NCBI GenBank assembly: GCA_027658995.1
Contig: JAQDQK010000007.1
Location: forward strand, 93,430 to 157,429
DNA length: 64,000 bases
Direction: 5' to 3'
Source of the DNA: Propionibacteriaceae bacterium AM104-82
Lineage (GTDB): Bacteria > Actinomycetota > Actinomycetes > Propionibacteriales > Propionibacteriaceae
Shown: piece after piece, positions 41,465-51,026 of the stretch
Layout: the number at the start of each line of letters is the position of its first letter
Position numbering within the stretch: the stretch's first letter is position 1
The notes under the pieces: model-generated
Told to the model about the DNA's origin: nothing
Seen by the model: the letters and a program-made list of their open reading frames with translations, nothing else
Database searches by the model: none
Translations under genes and position numbers: made by a program

Positions 41465-44245
41465 ATGCTGACCCGCTGGGGCGAGAACCTCGACCCGAAC
41501 CGCCCGCTGCCCGAGTACCCGCGCCCCCAACTGGTGCGCGACTCGTACCTGAACCTGAACGGCCGCTGGGACTACGCCTTCACCTCCCTCGACGCGGGAA
41601 GGCCGCAGGCCTGGGACGGCGGGATCGTGGTGCCCTTCTCGCCCGAGGCTCCGCTGTCGGGCGTCGGGCGCACGCTCGACGCCGGGCACGCGCTCTGGTA
41701 CCGGCGCCGCCTCGAACTGCCCGAGGGATTCGTGCGCGGCCGGGTGCTGCTGCACTTCGGCGCCGTCGACCAGGACTGCGAGGTGTTCCTCGGCGGGGTC
41801 AGCGTCGGCTCGCACCGGGGCGGCTACCTGCCGTTCGCGCTCGACATCACCGACGCCCTCGCCGCGGGCCATGACGAACTGGTCGTGCGGGTCGTCGACG
41901 ACACCGACGCCACCTGGCGCAGCCGCGGCAAACAGTCCACCCGCCCCGGCGGCATCTGGTACACGCCCCAGTCAGGCATCTGGCAGAGCGTTTGGCTCGA
42001 GTCGGTGCCGGAGGTCTTCGTCCGCGACGTGGTGCTCACTCCCCTGCTGGAGGAGGGCGCCGTCGAGGTGACGGTGGTCGCCGACGGGGGCACCGCGCGG
42101 GTGAGGATCCTGGGCGACGCGGGGCGCGTCGACGAGGCCGACGTCGAGGCCAACGTGGCGACCCGGATCGGGGTCGGCCGCGCGGCGCGGCGCTGGTCAC
42201 CGGAGGACCCCTTCCTGCACCAGGTGCAGGTGCGGCTCGGCGACGACACCGTCGAGAGATACTTCGGGATGCGTTCGGTCGGGGTCGGCCCCGACGCGGA
42301 GGGGCGCCCGCGCCTGCTGCTCAACGGAGCGCCGTATCTGCACGCGGGGCTGCTCGACCAGGGCTACTGGCCCGACGGGCTCTACACGCCGCCGTCGGAT
42401 GAGGCGATGGTCTACGACATCGAACTGGCCAAGGAACTCGGCTTCACGGTGCTGCGCAAGCACATCAAGATCGAGCCGCTGCGCTGGTACCACCACTGCG
42501 ACCGGCTCGGGATCCTGGTGTGGCAGGACATGGTCAACGGCGGGAGGCGCTACAACCCGCTCGTCATCCAGGCGCCGGTGCTCACCCCGCTGAACCTCGA
42601 CGACCGCAGGCACCGCCTGTTCGGGAGGCAGGACGAGGAGGGTCGCGCCGAGTTCCTCGAGGAGTTGGACGAGACGGTCGCGCTGCTGCGCTCCAGCCCG
42701 AGCGTGGCGCTGTGGGTGCCGTTCAACGAGGCGTGGGGCCAGTTCGACTCGCTCGCGGTCACCGACCGGTTGCGCGAACTCGACCCGACGCGCCCCATCG
42801 ACCACGCCAGCGGCTGGCACGACCAGGGCGGCGGCGACCTGGCCAGCAGGCATGTCTACTTCCGCAGGTACCGGCTGAGCGACGCCGACGCCTCCGACGC
42901 GCGCGCCGCCGCGCTGACCGAGTACGGCGGCTACTCGCACCGCGTGGAGGGGCACACGTGGAGCGACGACGAGTTCGGCTACCGCCGCTTCGCCGACCGG
43001 GACGAGTTCGAGCGGGCCTTCCTGCGCCTGCAGCACGACCAGATCGGTCCCGCGGTCGACGCGGGCCTCTCGGCCTACATCTACACGCAACTCAGCGACG
43101 TGGAGAGCGAGACCAACGGGCTGGTCAGCTACGACCGGAGGGTCGTGAAGGTCGACACCGACTCGGTGCACCGCTCAAACCTGAGCCTGCGGCAGCGCCA
43201 CGACGCCGCCGCCCTCGGGTCGCCGTCCAGGCCGGTCCCGGTGCTGGAGTGCGAGATCACCTCGCCCGTTCCGTTGACGCTTCCCGACGGTCGCCTCAAC
43301 CCGGCGTCGACCGGTTGGACCCGCACGCCGCTGATCCGCACCGACGGCATCGGCCGCGGCAGGCTGGGCGCGGGCCGCAACAAGCGTTGGGAGTACTGGG
43401 CCGTCATGACACCGAGCCACGTCGTCGCCCTTGTCACCTCCGACATCGACTACGCGGCCGTGCACGGCATCTGGGTGCTCGACAGGGCCACGGGCGAGGC
43501 GGTCGCGCACGACGCGATCGGGGTGCTCGGCGGCTCGGTCGACCTGCCAGGCACGCTCGGCGAGGGACCCGTGCGGACGTCGACGCGCGTCGTCAAGATA
43601 GCCATCGACGAGGTCGAAGGCGGCACACGGCTCCGGGCGCGCGGCCCTCGCGTCGAGGTGGACATCGTGGCGCACCGCCCCGAGGGGCACGAGTGCCTCG
43701 GCGTCGTGGTGCCGTGGAGCCAGACGCGCTTCCAGTACACCGTCAAGGACGTTGCCAGGCCCGCGACCGGTTGGGTCGCCCTCGACGGCGTCCGCCACGA
43801 TCTGCCGTCGGAGGGTTCCTGGGCGACCCTCGACCACGGCCGCGGCCGCTGGCCCTACGACGTGACCTGGAACTGGGGCGCGGGGGCGGGCGTGGTCGAC
43901 GGGCGCGTCGTCGGGGTGCAGGTCGGCGGGAAGTGGACCGACGCGACCGGCAGCACGGAGAACTCGCTGGTCGTCGACGGACGGCTCACCAAGATCAGCG
44001 AGGAACTGGTCTGGGAGTACGACCAGGAGGACTGGATGTCGCCGTGGCGGGTGCGCGGCGCTGGCGTCGACGCCACCATGACGCCGTTCCACCTGAAGCA
44101 GTCGGTGACCGACCTCAAGGTGTTCTCCTCCCACACCAACCAGTGCTTCGGCACCTGGCGGGGCAGGGTCCGCGACGAGCACGGCGCCTGGGTCAGCATC
44201 GACGGGATCGAGGGCTGGGCCGAGCACGTCCACAACCGCTGGTGA
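41465..44245 (+). CDS. GH2 glycoside hydrolase fused to DUF2804 domain
   Basis: 926 residues in one uninterrupted frame. Residues 1-570 are a GH2 enzyme: sugar-binding N-domain (LNGRWDYAFTS, FGAVDQDCEVFL), then barrel with acid/base E422 in WVPFNEAWGQFD and nucleophile E486 in ALTEYGGYS. It ends with AYIYTQLSDVESETNGLVSYDRR. From about 590 to the end is a complete DUF2804 domain (ITSPVPLTLPDGRLN, ARGPRVEVDIVAHRPEGHE, WNWGAGAG, SHTNQCFGTWRG). No signal peptide, so cytoplasmic. GAGGCCTGAGA precedes the ATG three bases after the transporter stop. The glycoside linkage is unknown; separate proteins are usual for the two parts. Confidence 0.85.
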   Translation: MLTRWGENLDPNRPLPEYPRPQLVRDSYLNLNGRWDYAFTSLDAGRPQAWDGGIVVPFSPEAPLSGVGRTLDAGHALWYRRRLELPEGFVRGRVLLHFGAVDQDCEVFLGGVSVGSHRGGYLPFALDITDALAAGHDELVVRVVDDTDATWRSRGKQSTRPGGIWYTPQSGIWQSVWLESVPEVFVRDVVLTPLLEEGAVEVTVVADGGTARVRILGDAGRVDEADVEANVATRIGVGRAARRWSPEDPFLHQVQVRLGDDTVERYFGMRSVGVGPDAEGRPRLLLNGAPYLHAGLLDQGYWPDGLYTPPSDEAMVYDIELAKELGFTVLRKHIKIEPLRWYHHCDRLGILVWQDMVNGGRRYNPLVIQAPVLTPLNLDDRRHRLFGRQDEEGRAEFLEELDETVALLRSSPSVALWVPFNEAWGQFDSLAVTDRLRELDPTRPIDHASGWHDQGGGDLASRHVYFRRYRLSDADASDARAAALTEYGGYSHRVEGHTWSDDEFGYRRFADRDEFERAFLRLQHDQIGPAVDAGLSAYIYTQLSDVESETNGLVSYDRRVVKVDTDSVHRSNLSLRQRHDAAALGSPSRPVPVLECEITSPVPLTLPDGRLNPASTGWTRTPLIRTDGIGRGRLGAGRNKRWEYWAVMTPSHVVALVTSDIDYAAVHGIWVLDRATGEAVAHDAIGVLGGSVDLPGTLGEGPVRTSTRVVKIAIDEVEGGTRLRARGPRVEVDIVAHRPEGHECLGVVVPWSQTRFQYTVKDVARPATGWVALDGVRHDLPSEGSWATLDHGRGRWPYDVTWNWGAGAGVVDGRVVGVQVGGKWTDATGSTENSLVVDGRLTKISEELVWEYDQEDWMSPWRVRGAGVDATMTPFHLKQSVTDLKVFSSHTNQCFGTWRGRVRDEHGAWVSIDGIEGWAEHVHNRW

Positions 44246-44323
44246 CGGCCGCGGCCGCCGACCGCGGCCCTAGCCAGCGCGCGCCCCGCTGCCCATGATC
44301 CTGGCGCCACCTACCCTTTCACC

Positions 44324-46324
44324 ATGCTGCGAACGATCGGACGCTGGATCGCCTACCCCCTGATCGCGGGGGTGCTGGCCGTCATCCTGAGCATCGTGAT
44401 GGCGAGCGTCAAGGGCCAGAGCAGGGACCTCGACTCCAGCTTCGAGGTCACCTCGTTCGACGCCACCTACGTCCTCGAACCGCAGGACGACGGCAGCCTC
44501 GACGTGCTCATCACCGAGACCCTCCAGGTCGACATCCAGCACACCGGAAAGCACGGCATCATCCGCGCCATTCCACTGACCTTCCAGAGCCACGAGAACG
44601 AGCTCTCCGACGTCGAAGTCGAGGGGCGGCTGCGCGACGTCAACGAGTACTACGAATCCGGCGAAGCGGAAACGCCCCAGGAGTGGACCCCCGCGTCGTT
44701 CAGCGAGGAGGACATCGACGGCGGCATCGCCCTGCGGATCGGGTCGAGCTACTCGACACTCGAGACGGGCGAGCAGTTCTACCGGATCAGCTACCGGCTC
44801 GCCGACGTCGCGATGAACACCCCCGACGGCACGGCCCAGGAGGTGGCGCTCGACGCCAACGGCACCGGCTGGGGCGTCCCCTTCGGCAGCGTGACCACCA
44901 AGCTGACGGTTCCTGCCGGGCTGGCCGAGCGCCTCAACGGCAACGCAGCCTGCTACATGGGCTCGGAGGGCGACCGGGCCACCTGCTCCGTGGAGCGCAC
45001 CGGGGACGGGCCGGTGGTGTTCACCTCCGGCGCGCGCGGCTTCGAGCCGCACCAGTCGCTCACCTTCGCCGTCGGCTTCGAGCCTGGCACGTTCTCCCAG
45101 GCCTATACCCCACAGCGTGGCCTGTACACCGCGCTGATCGTGATGGCGGTGCCGGTCGGCGCCGCGCTCCTCATCCTGCTCGGCGTCGTCCTCCCCCCGC
45201 TGGTGCGCAGGGCGTGGCTGAACCGTCGGGTGCTTGTCACGGAGTTCCAGCCGCCCAGGGGCGTCGAACCCGTGGTCGCCGCCGACGTGTGGGGCGTCCC
45301 CGAGCGCGGCATGGCCGCCCAACTGATCCAGGCCGTCGTCACGAAGCAGATCAGCATCGTCACACCCGAGGACGCGGCCTCCGAGGCGCAGGCGGGCATG
45401 TCCAAGTGGCGCCAGGCGAAGCAGCGCAGGCAACTGCGCGAGTCGATCCGCTTCGAGGGGATCGACACACTCGACGACCGCGGTGTCGGCGCCCTGCTGC
45501 GGGGCCAGTTCCGCTACGGCCTGTCCTCGGGCCCGAGCGACACGCTCGTGCAGCGGCGCCGCTCCCTCGTCGAGGAGTCCGGGATGCGGTTCGGCAGGTA
45601 CAAGGAGGCCGGTTCGTGGTTCCTGCCCACCTACATCTTCGGACTGTTCGCGCTGGCCATCTTCAACCTGATCGCCCTGAACATCTCGCTCGAGATCACC
45701 GGATGGAACATCCTGATGACCGTGGTGGCGGTGCTGCTGCTCGTCATCGCCCTGTACCGCACCCAACCGATGGGCCCCCTGACGGAGAAGGGCAAGGACG
45801 TCTACCAGCACCTGCGTGGGCTGCGTCACTTCATGGCCATGTCCGAGGCCGACCGGATCGCCTACCTGCAGGGCACCGACACCGCCCCGCGCGTCGCCAG
45901 GGGCGACGAGACGCTCATCAAGCTCTACGAGCCGCTGCTTCCCTACGCCGTCATCTTCGGGATTGAGGAGTCGTGGGGCCGCCTGATCGGCGAGCAGCAC
46001 GACCAGGTACCGACGGCCGGGTCGGTCGCCCCGCTCGTCAACGCCTATCTGCTGACCGACATGCTGCATTCGTACAACTACTCGAGCCACCGTTCCTACG
46101 ACCACGCGATGACGCTCAGCAGCGCCAACGACCGGGCGAGCGACGGGTTCAGCAGCGCGGGAGGAGCCCTCTCCGACATGTTCGCAGGCAGCAACGACGG
46201 CTCCGGCGGTGGCGGCTGGTCGGGCGGCGGCGGAGGAGGCGGCGGAAGTTGGTCCTCCGGCAGTTCCGGCGGCGGGGGCAGCGTCGGCGGCGGCATGGGA
46301 GGCGGCGGTGGCTCCAGTTGGTGA
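44324..46324 (+). CDS. DUF2207 membrane protein (first of tandem pair)
   Basis: 666 residues. One N-terminal membrane segment (about 10-28), then an extracytoplasmic DUF2207 beta-domain (ITETLQVDIQHTGKHGIIRAIPL), a second segment near 270-290, a cytoplasmic part, and a pair of segments near 430-480. The last 60 residues are Gly/Ser-rich, ending GGGGSSW. Family function is unknown. TACCCT at 44312-44317 lies six bases before the ATG, a leaderless start. The downstream gene is a paralogue. Confidence 0.85.
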   Translation: MLRTIGRWIAYPLIAGVLAVILSIVMASVKGQSRDLDSSFEVTSFDATYVLEPQDDGSLDVLITETLQVDIQHTGKHGIIRAIPLTFQSHENELSDVEVEGRLRDVNEYYESGEAETPQEWTPASFSEEDIDGGIALRIGSSYSTLETGEQFYRISYRLADVAMNTPDGTAQEVALDANGTGWGVPFGSVTTKLTVPAGLAERLNGNAACYMGSEGDRATCSVERTGDGPVVFTSGARGFEPHQSLTFAVGFEPGTFSQAYTPQRGLYTALIVMAVPVGAALLILLGVVLPPLVRRAWLNRRVLVTEFQPPRGVEPVVAADVWGVPERGMAAQLIQAVVTKQISIVTPEDAASEAQAGMSKWRQAKQRRQLRESIRFEGIDTLDDRGVGALLRGQFRYGLSSGPSDTLVQRRRSLVEESGMRFGRYKEAGSWFLPTYIFGLFALAIFNLIALNISLEITGWNILMTVVAVLLLVIALYRTQPMGPLTEKGKDVYQHLRGLRHFMAMSEADRIAYLQGTDTAPRVARGDETLIKLYEPLLPYAVIFGIEESWGRLIGEQHDQVPTAGSVAPLVNAYLLTDMLHSYNYSSHRSYDHAMTLSSANDRASDGFSSAGGALSDMFAGSNDGSGGGGWSGGGGGGGGSWSSGSSGGGGSVGGGMGGGGGSSW

Positions 46325-46344
46325 GCGTGCCATAGGGTTCGCGC

Positions 46345-48270
46345 ATGTGGCGTAACTGGTCCAGTTGGGTCGGCTTCCTGATCGGGCTGATCGTCGTGCT
46401 CATCGGCATGACTTGGCTCGCCGCCAGTTGGGGCCCGCGGGACGCGCCGAGGCCCGACGACGCGATGCGTGGGCACACCTTCACCGCCGACTACGCGGCG
46501 CGCGAGCGCGACGGGGGCCTCGACCTCGACGTGACGGAGGAGGTCGTCATCGACTTCACCTCGTCTGCGCGGGGCATCATCCGCGACATCCCGACCCGCT
46601 ATCGGGGCCACTCCAACGAGGTCCGCGACGTGCAGGTCGAGTGGGGCCCCGTCACCCCGGGCGGCGAGGCGCCGGTTGCCTGGGAGCAGGCGCAGACGCA
46701 GGTGGGCACGGACTCGGGCGTCACGTCGATCAGGATCGGCTCGGTCAACGCCTACCTGGAGCCGGGCAGGTACGCCTATCGGATCAGCTACACGTTCACC
46801 GATGTCGCGCTGAACACCTTCGGCGGTCAGGAGATCTATCAGAACGCCAACGGAAACGAGTGGGGCACCGGCTTCGACCGGGTCGAGGCGACGCTGCTGG
46901 TGCCCGCCTCGCTGGCCGACCGGTTGAACGGCGACGCCGCCTGCTATCAGGGGCCCGAGGGGTCCCGGGAGCGGTGCACGATCGCGCGCACCGAAGGCGC
47001 GGACGGGACCGTCTTCACCGCCACGTCCGACGCGGCGCTCGGCGCGTTCGAGGGGGTGACGTTCGCCGTCGGGTTCGAGCCGGCGACGTTCGAGCGGGCC
47101 TCCACGCCGCGCACGCTGACGCTGTGGAGGCTGCCCTTCCTGCTCGCGACAAGCTCGGTCGGCCTCGTGGCGCTCGCCGTTGCGCAGGTGCGGCGATGGC
47201 TTGCGCGTCCGCGTCGCGACGCCGATGCTGCCGTCCGCTACGCCCCGCCCAAGGACCTGCCGCTGATGGCGGCCGCGGACGTCTGGGGTGTCGCGGAGCG
47301 TGGCCCGACCGCCGAACTGATCGCAGCGGTACTGGACGGGGAGGTGCGCTTCACCACCGCAGGCAACTTCGTCGACCAGTACGCGCAGGCCGGCCCACCC
47401 CGTCGCCTCTCCCGCGGCGAGGCGAAGCGACTGCGGGCCGGGTTCGTCGCGGAGGGCCTGCAGGAGGTGAGGGACGACACCACCAGGAAACTGCTGCTCG
47501 ACTACTTCCCTGCAGGCCGGATCGACCCGTCGCACGTGCCGCACGCCGTGACGGAGGATCGCAGGCGCGCGCTCGTCGAGTCGCTCGGGCTGCGCAGGCC
47601 CGGAGGCTCGGGCCGCTGGTTCGTCAAGCTGTACGTCCTGCTTCTCGCCCTGGTCGCCCTGTCGACCGTCTTCCTGTGGGCGATGGGCGATCACTGGTGG
47701 GTCGTCTGGGTCGCGGGGATCGTCGGCCTGCTGCTGCTCGTGGCTGCCGCGTTCCGGATGCCGACGGGCGGGCGGCTGACCGAGCACGGCGAGGAGGTGC
47801 TGGGCGAGTTGCGCGGCCTCGAACGCTTCATGTCGATGGCGGAGAAGGACCGGATCGCCTGGCTGCAGTCCACCTCGTCAGCCCCCCGGCTCCGGGACGC
47901 GGACGACAGGGCCAGGGTCAAGCTGTACGAGCCGCTGCTGCCCTACGCGGTGATCTTCGGCCTTGAGGACTCCTGGGCCGACCTCGTCGGCGCGGACCTG
48001 GACGGGAACCGGTCGCGCTGGATGCTCGGCGGCGCGTCGGTCGCCTTCGCGCAGTTGCTGTCGTCGGTCAGTGGGCCTCGGCCGGGCACGCGCGCCTCGT
48101 TCGCGCCGGGGCGCCGGACGCTGCGCCAGGCCTCGACGTCGTTTGCCACGGGCCTCACCAAGTTCTCCTCCAGCGGCTCCGGCCGCGGGGGCGGCTCCCG
48201 CAGGGGCGGGTCCCGCGGAGGCGGCAGCAGCGGCGGCGGGCGCGGCGGCGGCGGCGGCCGCAGTTGGTAG
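46345..48270 (+). CDS. DUF2207 membrane protein (second of tandem pair)
   Basis: 641 residues with the same architecture as the preceding protein: N-terminal segment, DUF2207 beta-domain (VTEEVVIDFTSSARGIIRDI), a mid segment near 260-280, paired segments near 430-475, shared AADVWGVAERGPTAELI and LYEPLLPYAVIFGLEDSWADL motifs, and a Gly/Arg/Ser tail ending GGGGRSW. It has its own TAGGGT box at 46333-46338, six bases before the ATG. The pair arose by duplication. A membrane-surface role is all that can be said. Confidence 0.85.
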   Translation: MWRNWSSWVGFLIGLIVVLIGMTWLAASWGPRDAPRPDDAMRGHTFTADYAARERDGGLDLDVTEEVVIDFTSSARGIIRDIPTRYRGHSNEVRDVQVEWGPVTPGGEAPVAWEQAQTQVGTDSGVTSIRIGSVNAYLEPGRYAYRISYTFTDVALNTFGGQEIYQNANGNEWGTGFDRVEATLLVPASLADRLNGDAACYQGPEGSRERCTIARTEGADGTVFTATSDAALGAFEGVTFAVGFEPATFERASTPRTLTLWRLPFLLATSSVGLVALAVAQVRRWLARPRRDADAAVRYAPPKDLPLMAAADVWGVAERGPTAELIAAVLDGEVRFTTAGNFVDQYAQAGPPRRLSRGEAKRLRAGFVAEGLQEVRDDTTRKLLLDYFPAGRIDPSHVPHAVTEDRRRALVESLGLRRPGGSGRWFVKLYVLLLALVALSTVFLWAMGDHWWVVWVAGIVGLLLLVAAAFRMPTGGRLTEHGEEVLGELRGLERFMSMAEKDRIAWLQSTSSAPRLRDADDRARVKLYEPLLPYAVIFGLEDSWADLVGADLDGNRSRWMLGGASVAFAQLLSSVSGPRPGTRASFAPGRRTLRQASTSFATGLTKFSSSGSGRGGGSRRGGSRGGGSSGGGRGGGGGRSW

Positions 48271-48279
48271 CGCGGGTCT

Positions 48280-48360
48280 GTCGTTGAGCAGCATTCCACG
48301 TTCGTTTCCGGGATTGCCGCTTGGCAGCGCTCACATGGGCAACGAACCGCGGATGCTGCT
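48280..48360. repeat. Intergenic inverted-repeat element, copy D
   Basis: An 81-base element between convergent genes. The left half GTTGAGCAGCATTCC with GTTCGTTTCC is matched at the right by the complement of ATGAGCAGCATCC with GTTCGTTGCC. Same size and position as the other copies. Confidence 0.8.
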
Positions 48361-48433
48361 CATGCTGGCACCGCGTCCGGATGCTCGACCGAGGCCCTGA
48401 ACTGGTTCGCCACCCAGTCGCGTCGGCTAGGGG

Positions 48434-48619
48434 TCAGGCCTCGTCGTCGTCGTTCGTTGGGCGCGTTGGCACGTCCAGTTCGATGACGCCGGACTCGAGG
48501 TCGGGCGGTTGAGGCCCGGGCGCGCCCTTGCCGGTCTCGACGATCAGGCTCTTCTCAAGGTCGCGCTGCCGGAAGACGTGTTCCATGCCGGGCGAGAAGG
48601 CGGTGATGAACTCGCTCAT
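48434..48619 (-). CDS. DUF6191-like small protein (61 aa)
   Basis: 61 residues: an N-terminal ITAFSPGMEHVFRQRDLEKS part and an acidic tail with DLESGVIELDVP. It resembles the short DUF6191 proteins of actinobacteria (from memory of the motif; not verified). No function known. The ATG overlaps the stop of the membrane-protein gene by four bases (ATGA), so the two form a coupled pair. Confidence 0.65.
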   Translation of the reverse strand: MSEFITAFSPGMEHVFRQRDLEKSLIVETGKGAPGPQPPDLESGVIELDVPTRPTNDDDEA

Positions 48620-48795
48620 CGCAGGCCGACCGACACGACGACGGGGGCCGACCCGTCCTGCTGTTCCGCGGACTTCTTCAGCGACAGCACCGAGACGAGC
48701 ACGATGATCGCGGTGAGCAGCCCGACGGCCATGATCAGCAGCACCGCGGCCCGGCCGTTGCCGCGCGGCTCCTCCGGCGTCTGATTCTGGCTCAC
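48616..48795 (-). CDS. Single-pass small membrane protein (59 aa)
   Basis: 59 residues from a GTG at 48795, chosen because GAGGGGAG lies four bases upstream; longer starts lack a site. A polar N-terminus (SQNQTPEEPRGNGR) leads into one membrane helix (AVLLIMAVGLLTAIIVLVSV) and a short polar tail. No domain recognised. Probably one operon with the DUF6191-like gene. Confidence 0.65.
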   Translation of the reverse strand: MSQNQTPEEPRGNGRAAVLLIMAVGLLTAIIVLVSVLSLKKSAEQQDGSAPVVVSVGLR

Positions 48796-48931
48796 GTGAC
48801 TCCCCTCGTCGTGACGCAACCCTACCCCGGTCGCCACGACGACTCGTCCGTCGGCCGGCGCGACCCGCGCCCGTGACCCGTCCCGTCGCTAGGGTCCGAG
48901 CAGACGGACCGCCGCAGACGAAGGGCAAGCC

Positions 48932-49522
48932 ATGGCATATCTGGACCTCGTGTACCGACGCGACGCCGACGGCGCGCTGCACTACCTGGATGCCTGGACG
49001 GACAAGGGCGGCGTGGTCGTCCACACGGGCAAGGTCGGCCACCGGGGGCGCCAAACCCTGCGCCGCACCGGTGCGAAGGCGGGCGTGACCGCCAAGGAGG
49101 CGATGGCCGCCGTCGCCGCCGAGGCCTCAGAGCAGGGTTACGCCCCGATCCCCGACGAGGACCGCGGCTGGGTCGTGCTGCAGGTCTGGACGGCGACCGA
49201 GGACCTCTCGCATCCCGAGGACGAGCGGATGATGAACGACACGTGGGACGCCCTGGATCTCCACCTCAAGTTCCTCGGCGTGGGCGAATGCGACGGCAAC
49301 GATGTGGGTGGGAAGTCCACCAACCCCGACTACCAGCGGGGCACGGTCGTCAACTGGTTCTGCCCCGTTGTCGACGCCGAGGCGGGGGTCAAGGCGCTGC
49401 GGAGCTTCACCCGGGCGTTCCACCTGGGCAGCAACCACGTGATCGGCGTCCGCCCGCGCCCGGACGACGATTACACGCTGGCGTTCTCGCCCCGGAAGTC
49501 GGACACCGAGTTCCGGTTGTAG
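48932..49522 (+). CDS. WGR-like domain protein of unknown function
   Basis: 196 residues. The first 80 look like a WGR domain: LVYRRDADGALHYLDAW, HTGKVGHRGRQTLRR and the closing helix EAMAAVAAEASEQGYAPI. In PARPs and bacterial DNA-repair proteins WGR modules touch nucleic acid. The second half (HLKFLGVGECDGNDVGGKST, VVNWFCPVVDAEAGVKALRS) has no recognised family. GAAGGGCAAGCC precedes the ATG and TAGGGT at 48890-48895 is a likely -10. No operon partner. Confidence 0.7.
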   Translation: MAYLDLVYRRDADGALHYLDAWTDKGGVVVHTGKVGHRGRQTLRRTGAKAGVTAKEAMAAVAAEASEQGYAPIPDEDRGWVVLQVWTATEDLSHPEDERMMNDTWDALDLHLKFLGVGECDGNDVGGKSTNPDYQRGTVVNWFCPVVDAEAGVKALRSFTRAFHLGSNHVIGVRPRPDDDYTLAFSPRKSDTEFRL

Positions 49523-49532
49523 GCGCTGAGCC

Positions 49533-49560
49533 GGCGCTGAGCAGCATTCGGGGCTCGATC
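49533..49560. repeat. Half element resembling the GTTGAGCA repeat family
   Basis: GGCGCTGAGCAGCATTCGGG resembles the left arm of copies C-E, but no matching right arm is found 80-90 bases downstream. The rest of the 279-base gap to the next gene holds a TAGGCT box at 49771-49776 and no other clear feature. Confidence 0.4.
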
Positions 49561-49801
49561 TCTTGTGCCGCCGGTCGGAGGCCGACGTTGCCGCCGAACT
49601 ACCCGTCGGTTGTCACCACCGCGAAGGGCGCGGATCCGCTCGGCGCGACCGGCCCGTCGCTCGTGCTCGGCAGGCGGCCGTGTGGGGGCCCACCGCCTGC
49701 TTCTTGCCGGGACGGTGCTTCGTCCGTCCCCCAAGTGCCATCCCGGCGCGTCGACCCCGCCGACTCACTAGGCTGGCTGCACGACCGATCGAGGAGGACC
49801 C

Positions 49802-50122
49802 ATGATCTTCATCTGCGTGAAGTGGAAGGTGAAGCCGGAGCACGCCGATCAGTGGCCGGAGATCACCCGCGAGTTCACCGAGGCGACCCGGGCCGAGCCG
49901 GGCAACCTGTTCTTCGAGTGGTCGCGCAGCCTCGACGACCCCGACACCTACGTGTTGATCGAGGCGTTCAAGGACGACGCAGCCGAGGCCCACGTGACGA
50001 GCGACCACTTCCGCAAGGCGCAAGCCGACCTGCCCGCCTACCTGCCGGAGACGCCCAAGGTCCGCAACGTCCAGATGGACGGCGACCACTGGGACGAACT
50101 GGGCGAGTTCCGCGTCGGCTGA
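49802..50122 (+). CDS. Antibiotic-biosynthesis-monooxygenase (ABM) fold protein
   Basis: 106 residues of the dimeric alpha/beta-barrel fold: FICVKWKVKPEHADQWPEI, then AEPGNLFFEWSRSLDDPDTYVLIEAF and HVTSDHFRKAQADLPAYL (read in parts) are typical of the YgiN/ABM group. Members include quinol monooxygenases and small heme or stress proteins; the substrate is unknown. GAGGAGGA lies just before the ATG and TAGGCT at 49771-49776 is its -10. The repeat array follows its stop. Confidence 0.85.
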   Translation: MIFICVKWKVKPEHADQWPEITREFTEATRAEPGNLFFEWSRSLDDPDTYVLIEAFKDDAAEAHVTSDHFRKAQADLPAYLPETPKVRNVQMDGDHWDELGEFRVG

Positions 50123-51026
50123 CGTGCGACGGGCCCCCACCTGTTGAGCCCTCTTGGAACTCGGGGGACGAGTCACTGGGAATCTCACGAGGGTTTCGAC
50201 CGATGCCAGCCGCTCCGCGCCTGCCATGGCTCAACCAGCAGACCGCCGGTTGAGCCGCGCCCAAGGCGCGAAGCGCCGCAACGCCCGCCGACCATGGGTT
50301 GAGCCGCGCTAAGGCGCGAAGCGCCGCAACGCGCGTCGAAACCAACCAACCCTCCCCCTCGCAGAGACCCGACCCCAAGGACCCTGGACACCTCACGAGG
50401 GTTTCGACCGATGTCGACCGCTCCGCGCCCGACATGGCTCAACCAGCGGCTCCAAGGCGCGCAGCGCCGCAACGCGCGACGAAACCAACCAACCCTCCCC
50501 CGCGCAGAGACCCGACCACGATCGGCCCCCTCGACGAGCTCGGGGAACGAGTCCCTGCCGACGTCACGAGGTTTCGACCGATGCCAATCGCTCCGCGCTT
50601 GCCATGGCTCAACCAACGGGGTTTCGACCGATGTCGACCGCTCCGCGCCCGACATGGCTCAACCAGCAGACCGCCGGTTGAGCCGCGCCCAAGGCGCGAA
50701 GCGCCGCGACGCGCGTCGAAACCAACTCGCGCTCGCGCAGAGACCCGACCCAAGGCCTTGAACACCTCACGAGGTTTCGACCGATGTCGACCGCTCCGCG
50801 CCTGCCATGGCTCAACCAGCGACTCCAAGGCGCCCAGCGCCGCTCGTGTCGAAACCGACCAACCCGCAGGCGACCAGAGACCCGACCACGATCGGACCCC
50901 TCGACGAGCTCGGGGAACGGGGTCCCGGACGTCACGAGGTTTTGACCGATGCCAATCGCTCCGCTCTTGCCATGGCTCAACCAACGGGGTTTCGACCGAT
51001 GCCAGCCGCTCCGCGCCTGCCATGGC
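50123..51026. other. Long intergenic region filled by repeats
   Basis: About 900 bases without a supported gene. Frames read on either strand consist of the repeated peptide translations of the 45-base units and are not taken as coding. The repeat array described at 50192-51032 accounts for almost all of it; the first 70 bases hold a degenerate GGAACTCGGGGGACGAG unit. Confidence 0.75.
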
